The notes below the pieces were generated by a model. The model ran no database searches. It saw only the letters and a list, made by a program, of their open reading frames with translations, and was not told where the DNA came from. Both the position numbers and the translations under genes were made by a program. Shown piece by piece: positions 1 to 7,707 of a DNA stretch of 64,000 nucleotides (positions are counted from its first letter, which is position 1; each line of letters opens with the position of its first letter). The DNA comes from Larus michahellis (taxonomy: Eukaryota; Chordata; Aves; Charadriiformes; Laridae): positions 3,727,501-3,791,500 of the forward strand of contig NC_133917.1 in assembly GCF_964199755.1 (NCBI RefSeq). The letters are read 5' to 3'.

Positions 1-58
1 GCACAGCATGCAGCTCACCCCCCTGGTGCTCGAGGTCTTCGGCAACGAGATCTCCTGA
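1..58 (+). CDS. VDR: Vitamin D receptor, C-terminal end (partial)
   Basis: Only the last 18 codons are inside the window, read from base 2 to the TGA at 56-58. They translate to HSMQLTPLVLEVFGNEIS. Apart from the first residues this matches the C-terminus of vertebrate vitamin D receptors, which ends SMKLTPLVLEVFGNEIS in human. The stretch is ligand-binding-domain helix 12, the AF-2 activation helix. Its glutamate in LVLEVFG forms the charge clamp that holds coactivator LXXLL helices after hormone binds. VDR is a nuclear receptor that works as a heterodimer with RXR on vitamin D response elements. The rest of the gene lies to the left of the window. The peptide is short, but it is distinctive enough to separate VDR from other nuclear receptors. 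Confidence 0.93.
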   Translation, partial: HSMQLTPLVLEVFGNEIS

Positions 59-990
59 CTCCGGCCGGCACGTCTGAACACCCACCAGTACCACCAGTAA
101 AGGGATAAATCAGACTGGTTTCCCCCCATCCCCCACCCACCCCCGAAAAGAGTGACGTCGCCCCGCGCGGGAGTTTTGTACATAAACCGTCTGGTTTCAC
201 ACTACTTTTTGGCTTCTCGGCCGCAACGGCTGAGGTTGGACAGACCCAGATGTGTGCGGTTTCACCCCAAATCCGCCAACCCGCCCTCCGCGAGAGCTGA
301 CTTAGCCCTTTATGGATGTTTTGGGGCCAGGCTGCCCCGAATCCCGTCTTTCTTGACCCGAAAAAACGGGGCTGCTTGGAAGGAGAAGGTGTTTTTTTGG
401 GGGGGGGTGGGGTGGCGGGGAGGAGACGGACCCGGGGGCGTTGCTGAGCCCTTGGTGCCATTTCTGCTCCCCTCCGAAAAATCTCCAAAAATCGTCTCCC
501 CCACACCCCGCTTCAAAACAGGAGACACCGGTTGGATCGAACCCACCCCCCCCCGGGAAATCCCTGCTGGGAAACGCCGCGGGACGTGTCCCCCCCGTGT
601 GTCACCAGCTCAAACCTGTCCCGTGGGACTGGGACGCGGCCGCGGCCGCCCCGAGAGGGGGAATTCGGGCCGGAGCGGGGGGTAATTTGCCTTCCCCACG
701 CTCCTGCGGGAGAGGGGGGCTCTGGGGCAGGACCCCCACCGTGCCCACGTCCCCCCCCCCCCGCAGCCCCTGACGGCGTCACGGTGACCCGGTGTGGCTT
801 CCGCACCCTGCCGTGTCCCGTGTCACCGGGCGCCGGAGGCTGCTGCGTGTCCCCGTCCCCGCTGGGGGACACGGTGGGGGGGGACACAGGGGGCAGGGGG
901 AGCCTCTGTCACCACCGCCCCCCCGCCGGGCCCTGCGGTGTCGGGGAGGGGGCCCGGCTCACCCGAATAAAGCTGTGGCTGGAGAACGGC
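59..990 (+). other. VDR: VDR 3' UTR
   Basis: GC-rich sequence from the VDR stop to just past an AATAAA hexamer at 966-971. No exon, repeat family or RNA gene was recognised. It is shorter than the multi-kilobase mammalian VDR 3' UTR, so longer isoforms or other sites are possible. Confidence 0.6.
966..971 (+). terminator. Poly(A) signal, probably for VDR
   Basis: Canonical AATAAA on the plus strand, followed about 25-40 bases later by GT-rich sequence (GGTCTCTGTGGGG, then GTCGGTCTGTCC), as expected of a cleavage and polyadenylation site. It is the first such hexamer after the VDR stop. Confidence 0.7.
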
Positions 991-1287
991 GCCTGGGCTG
1001 GTCTCTGTGGGGGGGGGTGTCCGTCGGTCTGTCCCTGTGGGGGCCATGTCCCTCTGTCCGGGGAGGGGGGGGGCGGGGTGAGGCAGTGTCTGTGTGTGCA
1101 CAAGTGTCCGTGTGTCCCCGTGTGTCCCCGTGTCGTTCCACACCCCGCCCCCCCCGTGTCCCTCTGTCCGTCCCTGCTGTGTCTGTCTGTCCGGGGGGGG
1201 GGGGGGGGGGGGCCAAGCAGTCCCTGTGCCCACGTACGCGCCCGTGTGTCCCCCCGTGTCCCCGCCGTGTCCGTCGCTCCGCCGCGC
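991..1287. repeat. GTGTCC-rich low-complexity spacer
   Basis: Irregular GTGTCCCCGTGTCC-type simple repeats and G runs between the VDR poly(A) signal and the MYG1 promoter. Nothing coding is seen. Confidence 0.5.
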
Positions 1288-1302
1288 CCGCCAGGGGGCG
1301 CT
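1288..1302 (+). promoter_or_regulatory. CTCF-like site, plus orientation
   Basis: CCGCCAGGGGGCGCT fits the vertebrate CTCF core (CCASYAGRKGGCRS) on the plus strand. The same 14-mer occurs on the minus strand at 17132-17145. Binding is inferred from sequence only. Confidence 0.55.
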
Positions 1303-1403
1303 CCCCGCAGGCACGGCCCCGCCCCCGCGGAGCAGCGCGCGCGCACAGGCGGCGGGGCGGGGCCAGGCTGCGTCGAGGGGAAGGGGGGGGGGGGGCGGTG
1401 CTG

Positions 1404-1836
1404 GCGCATGCGCGGTGACGCCGAGGCGCGTGCTGGGCGGGGGGGCGCTGGCGCATGCGCGCGGCGGACGGGCGGGGAGCAGGGCGAGGCGGGGCGCATG
1501 CGCAGAGCGGTGGGAGGGGTGGAGTGGGCGGGGCTGGGGCGGGGCGGGGTCACGGCAGCCGGGCGCAGCTGGCGCATGCGCAGGGCGGCGGGGAGGGGCC
1601 GGGCGGGGCCAGCGCATGCGCAGAGCGGACGATCGGGAACTGCGCATGCGCAGAGGGACAAGTGGGGCTGGCGCATGCGCAATGCGGCTGGGTGGGGCCC
1701 GGGTGATGACGACGCATGCGCACAGCGGGAGGGTGGGGTTGACGCATGCGCTGCGCGGCGGGGCGGGGCCGGGCGGGGCCAGCGCATGCGCAGCGGGAGA
1801 AGGCGCGAGGGTGACGGGGCGGGGTCGCGCATGCGC
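1404..1836 (+). promoter_or_regulatory. MYG1 promoter with eleven NRF1-type palindromes
   Basis: The palindrome GCGCATGCGC, an ideal NRF1 site, occurs at 1404, 1451, 1494, 1572, 1612, 1642, 1671, 1782 and 1827. Two one-base variants, ACGCATGCGC, start at 1712 and 1742. They are spaced 30 to 80 bases apart and separated by GGGCGGGGC GC boxes. A degenerate copy overlaps the MYG1 start codon at 1874. No TATA box is seen, so this looks like a CpG-island promoter. Irregular spacing with recurring flanks (CAGAGCGG, GGCGGGGC) suggests the array grew by local duplication. Confidence 0.8.
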
Positions 1837-1873
1837 CGTGACGCGGTGGGCGGGGCCGCGCGCGCCGGGTGCC

Positions 1874-4800
1874 ATGCGCAGCGCCGCGCGCGCCGCCCGC
1901 CTCATGGCCGCCGCCGTGGGCGCCGGGAGCGGCGCCGGGAGCGGGCCCAAGCGGCCGCGGCCCGAGCCCGCCCCCCGCATCGGCACCCACGACGGTACCT
2001 TCCACTGCGACGAGGTGCTGGCGTGCTACCTGCTGCGCCTCCTGCCCCGCTACCGGGTACGGCCCCCGGGCAGCCCGCGGTGGGACCGGGGTTGCGGCCT
2101 GCTCCGGCCCCCTTGCAGCTCCCTCCCGGCAGCCTGCAACGGGACAGGGACACCGCGCGGGTTCCCGAGCCCTCTCCGCCGTCCAGTCCCGGGTCCTCGG
2201 GGCCACTCTTAGGTGTCCAGTCCCCCTTCGGGGTCCCCCGTTACCCGGGGGCATCTCTCGGGGTGCCCGGTCGCTCCTGGGGCTCCCCAGTCCCACTTGG
2301 TTGTCCCTGGTCCCACACAGGGGCCACCCTTAGGTCCCCAGTCCCTCCTTGAGGTGCCTGGTCACATCTGGAGGCCACCCTTCAGGTCCCCAGTCCCACC
2401 TGGGGGTCCCTGGTCCCACCCAGAGGCCACCTTTAGGTCCCCAGTCCCTCGTCGGGGTCTCTCGTCCCACCCAGGGGACATCTTTAGGTCCCCAGTCACT
2501 CTTCGAGGTCCCTGGTCACACCCAGGGGCCAACCTTCGTGTTCCCAGTCCCACTTGGGGGTCCCTGGTCCCACACAGGGGCCACCTTTAGGTCCCCGCTC
2601 CCTCCTTGGAATCCCTGGTCTCACCTGGGAGTCACCCTTTGGGTCCCCGGTCCCCCTGGGGTCATCCCGAAGTCCTCGGTCCCTCCTCGGTGTCCCTGGT
2701 GTGACCCAGGGCAGCTCTTGGGGGTCCCCGGTCGCTCCTGGGGACCACCCTGGGCTCCCCAGCCTCACTCGCCCCCCACACCCCCGGCAGGACGCAGAGG
2801 TGGTGCGCACCCGGGACCCCCAGCGCCTGGCCCAGTGTGACGTGGTGGTGGATGTAGGGGGCGAGTACGACCCCGAGCGACACCGCTATGACCATCACCA
2901 GAGGTGAGGCCCCCCCCATGCCGGATGCCGGGGTCCCCTGGGTGATGGGGGTCCCTCAGGGCTGACCCCACGGCCCCGCAGGTCCTTCACGCAGTCCATG
3001 CGGAGCCTCCGGCCCGACAAGCCTTGGACGACGAAGCTGAGCAGCGCCGGGTTGGTCTATTGCCATTTCGGCTCCCAAATCCTCGCTGGGCTCCTGGGGC
3101 AGCCAGAGGACGGCCCCGTTGTGACAGCGCTCTACGATAAGGTACCGGGGGAACCGCAAGGGTCTTGGGGGGCTTTAACCCTGTCAGTGCCGCCCAGATT
3201 TCATAGAATCATAAAATGTTTAGGTTGAAAGGGATGTTTAAAGGCCATCTCATTCCACCCCCTGCCCTGGGCAGGGACACCTCCCACCAGCCCAGGTTGC
3301 TCCAAGCCCCGTCCAACCTGGCCTTGAACCCCTCCAGGGATGGGGCAGCCACAGCTTCTCTGGGCAACCTGGGCCAGGGGCTCACCCCCCTCACAGCCAA
3401 GAATTTCTTCCCCAGATCTCACCTAAATCTCCCTCTTCCAGTGTAAAACCCTTCCCCCTCGTCCCATGGCTCCCCTCCCTGCTCCAGAGTCCCTCCCCAG
3501 CTTTCCTGGAGCCCCTTGAGGGACTGGAAGGGGCTGGAAGGTCTCCGCGGAGCCTCCTCTTCTCCCCCAACTCTCTCAGCCTGTCCTCACAGCACCCCAT
3601 AAAAGAGGGAACCAGTTTGTTCCAGCTACTGGTGCGCAGTCGCGCTCCAGGCCGTGTCGACCCCCGCTGTCCCCCACTCTGTCCCCAGCTGTATGAGAAC
3701 TTCGTGGAGGAGATCGACGCCATCGACAACGGCATCGCACAGGCGGAGGGGGAGCCCCGCTACGCCCTCACCACCACCCTCAGTGCCCGCGTCGGCCACC
3801 TGAACCCCCGCTGGAACGACCCCGACCAGGACACCGAGGTGGGGCCAGGGAACATTGCCAGGGGGAGCAGCATGGGGCCACCCCGCTTGCGGCCACCCTG
3901 CTTTGGGGATGCCACTGACCCTCCTCTGTGTCCCCAGGCGGGGTTCAAGCGGGCGATGGAGCTGGTCGGGGGTGAGTTCATGGACCGGCTCGACTACTAC
4001 CACCGCGCCTGGCTGCCCGCGCGGGCGCTGGTGGAGGAAGCCGTCCGGCGACGCTTTGAGGTACCCACCCTGCCGGTCCGGGGGGGTCTGGAAGTTTGGG
4101 GAGGGGCGTGGGGTGAGGGGAGGACAGATCCTCTTAGCGTAAACCCCCCTGTGTGGCCCAGGGCACCCCTTGCACCCCACAGCCCTACACACAGCTGTGC
4201 ACCCCCTGTTGGACGCCTGTATCCTTATAGATGGCCATGCACCCCCTCCTATGCCCCTATATCCTTATACGGCTGTGCCCCCCTCCTGTGCCCATATAGC
4301 CTTATATATGGCCGTGCACCCCCTCTTTTTCCCCTATATCCTTATGCGTGGCCATGCATCCCCTCCTGTGCCCCTTTATATGACTGTGCACCCCCTCCTG
4401 TTCCCCTATATCCTTATATACAGCCCTGCACCCCTTCCTGATGCCCTGCTATCCTTATATATGGCCGTGCACCCCCCCTTTTTCCCCTGTATCCTTATGC
4501 GTGGCCATGCGTCCCCTCCTGTGACCCTTTATATGGCTGTGCACCCCCTCCTGTGCCCCTATATCCTTATACACAGCCATGCACCCCTTCCTGTACCCCT
4601 ATAGCCTTATATACAGTTGTGCACCCCCTCCTGACCTCCCTCATCCATATATATGGCCGTGCATCCCCCCTTTTTCCCCTATATCCTTATGCATGGCCAT
4701 GCATCCCTTCCTGTGCCCCTATATATGGCTGTGCACCCCCTCCTGTGTCCCCATATCCTTATATACAGCCATACATCCCCTCCTGTGCCCCTATGTATGG

Positions 4801-5640
4801 CCGTGCACCCCCTCTTTTTCCCCTATATCCTTATGCGTGGCCATACATCCCCTCCTGTAACCCTATATCCTTATATGTGGCCATGGACCCCCTCAGAACC
4901 CCCTGTATCCTTATATATGTGTATATATATATATATATATGGCCGCATACCCCCTCCTGTGCCCTTATATACGGCCCTGCACCCCAATATTCCCCCACAC
5001 GCTCCTGAACCCCCAGAGCTCGCAGGCAGCAGATCCACGTGGTTGTGTGTGTGTGGGGCGGGGGGGAAACTGAGGCAGGTGGCGGTGTGGGGGGCTTCGA
5101 GGGGGGCTGCGTGGGCAGGACCCCCGTGCGCCCAGCGTGTCCCCCCGCTCCCCCGGCGCAGGTGGACGCCAGCGGGGCGGTGCTGGAGCTGCCGCAGGGC
5201 GGCTGCCCCTGGAAGGAGCACGTCTTCAGGCTGGAGCAGGAGCTGGCGCTGCCTGAACCCCTCCAGCTGGTGCTGTTCCCCGACCGCGGCGGGCAGTGGC
5301 GGGTGCAGAGCGTCCCGGCGGGGCCGCACACCTTCCAGAGCCGGTGAGACCCGTCCCCTCGCCGCGCGTCGTGTCGCGTCCCCCCGCCCCGTCTCAGGGG
5401 ACAGATTTTCACCTCCCTCTTCCTTCCCCCCCCGCCGTCGCCGCCGCCCGCAGCCTCCCTCTCCCCGAGCCCTGGCGTGGGGTGCGGGACGAGGCGCTGT
5501 CGCAGCTCACCGGCATCCCCGGCTGCGTCTTCGTACACGCCAGCGGCTTCATCGGAGGCAACCGCACGCGGGAGGGGGCCTTGGAAATGGCCCAGCGGAC
5601 ACTGGCCCAGCGGCAAGAAGGGGGAGCACGGAGCGGGTGA
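1874..5640 (+). CDS. MYG1: MYG1 exonuclease, complete, 7 coding exons
   Basis: Exons are 1874-2056, 2791-2903, 2982-3141, 3689-3838, 3938-4060, 5162-5343 and 5454-5640. All introns are GT-AG and phases join cleanly to 365 residues (human is 376). MYG1 belongs to the DHH-like phosphoesterase family and is known in mammals as a 3'-5' RNA exonuclease of nucleus and mitochondria. Metal-site motifs are visible: [11 protein letters not shown] near residue 40, [10 protein letters not shown] in exon 2 and RYDHHQRSF across exons 2-3. Exons 4-7 carry conserved blocks such as [30 protein letters not shown] and [16 protein letters not shown]. The start at 1874 gives an Arg/Ala-rich leader typical of mitochondrial presequences, followed by PKRPRP, a possible nuclear signal. 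A second in-frame ATG lies ten codons later. Intron 3 holds a CR1, and introns 1 and 5 hold minisatellites. Confidence 0.95.
2215..2765. repeat. Minisatellite in MYG1 intron 1, about 55-60 bp unit
   Basis: Degenerate tandem units built on TTTAGGTCCCCAGTCCC followed by GGTCCCTGGTCCCAC, with about ten copies between exon 1 and exon 2. The long reading frames across it come from the repeat and are not conserved protein. Confidence 0.8.
3201..3590 (-). mobile_element. CR1 LINE 3' fragment in MYG1 intron 3
   Basis: The left end, TCATAGAATCATAAAATG, is the reverse complement of the CR1 3' tail made of ATTCTATG-type repeats. The interior has hallmark CR1 3'-UTR phrases such as AACCTGGGCCAGGGGCTCACC. 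The element lies antisense to MYG1 and is 5'-truncated, as is usual for CR1 insertions. Confidence 0.9.
4165..4990. repeat. Minisatellite in MYG1 intron 5
   Basis: About fifteen degenerate units of roughly 50-60 bp contain CCCCTATATCCTTATA and GCCGTGCACCCCCTC phrases. Long and short variants alternate, suggesting a higher-order unit. A (TA)n run sits at 4918-4940. This is the largest AT-containing patch in the gene. Confidence 0.88.
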
Positions 5641-6230
5641 CACCCCACCACCCCCCCCCATCGTGGCCATCCCAAAAGGGATCCCTTGCCGAGCGTGGGG
5701 GGTTCAGGGACTGCTGCTGGGAGCGGCCGAGACCGTCCCCACTCGGCTCGTGTAACGGGATCGCAGAGGGACACTATAATGGAGCTGTCTGTCCGGCGGG
5801 GGGGGCCCAGGCTGCCCCCAGGGGTGTCACTGGTCCCAGTCCCAGCGTTGGACTGGTGCGAGCCAAATCAGACCCCAAACCAAGAGACTTTTTGGACCCG
5901 TTTCTCTGAAGATTGTCCCCATTCCTGTTAGGTATCCGCTGCCACCGGGTTCCCAACACCAGTAAAAGCCAGTGTGTTCCCAGTGTGTTCCCTGCTCAGG
6001 CAAACGGGGGGGGCGGGATGGGGGTGTCTGGGGTGCGGGGGGGCGGGACACGACAGGGCTGTGCGTAGCAATATGGGGCTGTGAATTGGGGGTGCAAGCA
6101 TCCCCCCCCCCCCCCATGCTGGGAGGGGAACCCAGGCGCCCTGCTGCCCCCCCACGCACCCGGCGGTGCGAAAGGCTTGGGAGGGGACACACATGACACA
6201 CATGGAGTGTCCCCCCCCCCCGGGCCTTGC
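5641..6230 (+). other. MYG1 3' UTR and spacer
   Basis: No AATAAA occurs here. The nearest variant hexamer is AGTAAA at 5961-5966, followed by GTGT-rich sequence, and is a plausible MYG1 poly(A) signal. The rest is GC-rich with no recognised feature. Confidence 0.4.
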
Positions 6231-6253
6231 TTCCAGCCTCCTGTCGCAGGGCG

Positions 6254-6586
6254 ATGCGGGCAGCCTGGCTGCTCCTGCTGGCGCTGGGGCTGCCCACCTG
6301 CCCCGGGGGCTGCCGATGCCCGGGGGGGGCCCCCCCAGTGGTGCTGCCTCCCACCAGCGGCCGCAACGAGACACTGGTGGGGGGCGGGCGGCCGCGGGCG
6401 CCGGACGTGGCGGTGCTGGTGGCCGTGGGCGGATGGCTGGGTGCCGTCCTCCTCTACGTGGCCCGCTACGTCCGGAGGAGCCGAGCCGAGACCCGGCTGC
6501 ACCTCGAGTACCTGCGGGCGCTGCCCTGCCGACCAGCCAGCCCCGAGGAGGAGGAGGAGGAGAAGACCCTCAGCACCGTCCTCTGA
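6254..6586 (+). CDS. Small one-pass membrane protein with LRRC3-like tail
   Basis: A single coding exon of 110 residues. Residues 1-16 (MRAAWLLLLALGLPTC) look like a signal peptide. They are followed by CPGGCRCPG, which resembles the start of an LRRNT cap, and one N-glycosylation site, NET at 38-40. A membrane segment spans about 51-70, then comes a basic stop-transfer RYVRRSRAET. The tail RLHLEYLRALP closely resembles the cytoplasmic tail of LRRC3/LRRC3B, and the C-terminus STVL fits a class I PDZ ligand. No leucine-rich repeats lie between cap and membrane segment, so this is either a stripped-down relative or convergence. The ATG at 6254 has an acceptable context. A C-rich tract and CAG just upstream suggest a 5'-UTR intron ends there. 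I recognise no human gene at this position. The assignment rests on remembered family sequence, not a search. Confidence 0.6.
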   Translation: MRAAWLLLLALGLPTCPGGCRCPGGAPPVVLPPTSGRNETLVGGGRPRAPDVAVLVAVGGWLGAVLLYVARYVRRSRAETRLHLEYLRALPCRPASPEEEEEEKTLSTVL

Positions 6587-7373
6587 GGCGCCGTGAGCAC
6601 GAGGCAGCACCGGCAGCAAACTGGGGAGCCCTGAGGGGGTGAAGCGGCCCCAGACCTGCCCCAGCGGCTGGAGAGGGTTCGTAGCCCGTCGTTTTCACCC
6701 CGTATCCTCGTGCCGGCCCCATCCACGCTCCCCGCGCAGCCCCGCTGCTGCCGTCCTTGCCCCCGGCCGGGTTTTTCCCTGCCCTGTGTTGGTGCTCGGC
6801 TTTGGGGGGGGGTCCTGGGGCTGTTTGCAGAGCCCAGGGTTGGGGGCTGGGTGAGCAGGGACCCCGCGCTCCCCCCCATCATCTCCGTACCCCGGGGTTT
6901 TAGCAGAGTGATGACAGCGTAATCCCGGGGATTAACCACGTGTAATCCCAGGGTTTAACCATGCTGCCCCCCACCCCCCCCAGCCTCACCGTTAATCCCT
7001 GCTCCAGGCAAGGGGGGGTGGCCCATCTGCTCCCCCCCACCTCTTCAGTGCCGACTGGGCTCACGTGGGCCGGCACGAGCCGGGCCTCCAGCACCATTCA
7101 CGGCCCCACTGCTGCCCTAAACGGGCCGAGGTTTGCGTTTTATGGCCCCACAGAGGTTTTGGTTCTCTTTGGGTGGCTCTTTCCTGCTCGAGAGGCAGAG
7201 CCCGGGGGCTGCGCTCGCAGCCGGGGACCCCTTGGCCCCTTCTGCCCTCCCTCTCCCCGTGGGGCAGCAGCTCTTTAGCCCCAAAAACAAAGCCCCCGGG
7301 GCTGCAGGGGGCTCGCCCCCACCAGCGCTGCAGCTGCAGCACACCACCACGGCAGCAGGTGCCCTAAATCTGC
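6587..7373 (+). other. 3' UTR of the small membrane-protein gene
   Basis: GC-rich sequence between the stop at 6584-6586 and the shared poly(A) palindrome. Repeated GTAATCCC/TTAATCCC phrases occur at 6915-7000. No other coding potential was recognised. Confidence 0.5.
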
Positions 7374-7383
7374 TTTAATTAAA
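7374..7383. terminator. Palindromic bidirectional poly(A) element TTTAATTAAA
   Basis: TTTAATTAAA reads ATTAAA, the commonest variant poly(A) hexamer, on both strands. It lies between the small membrane-protein gene arriving from the left and AAAS arriving from the right, so both could end here. A second minus-strand ATTAAA at 7558-7563 is nearer the AAAS stop. Confidence 0.5.
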
Positions 7384-7707
7384 GCCCAGGGAAGGGATGT
7401 TCTCCTGCAGGTTCACCCTGACACATTTTTTGACATCAAAAAGCAGCACCAGAGCCCTGGGATCATACCCAGCCCCGTGGGGCCCTTGCAGCCCCCCCAG
7501 GGCAAGGAAGGAGCGAGGCACGGAGAAGGGCAGTGGTGGCAGGGAAAAGGAGCCGGCTTTAATCCGTAACGGTCCCGGCCCCGCGAGAGACCCCGAGGAG
7601 GGACTGAAGGCACCTGCGGCCACGCTGTGTGTCCCAGGAGGATGAGGATGGAGGGAGCGTCCCGGCGCTGGCTTTTCAGGACGATGACGCCGAGGCGCCG
7701 GGTGTTG

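Noticed and set aside
200-250. TTTTTGGCTTCTCGGCC, similar to the start of U2 snRNA
   Set aside because: Only about a dozen bases match. The following U2 sequence and Sm site are absent. It lies in the VDR 3' UTR.
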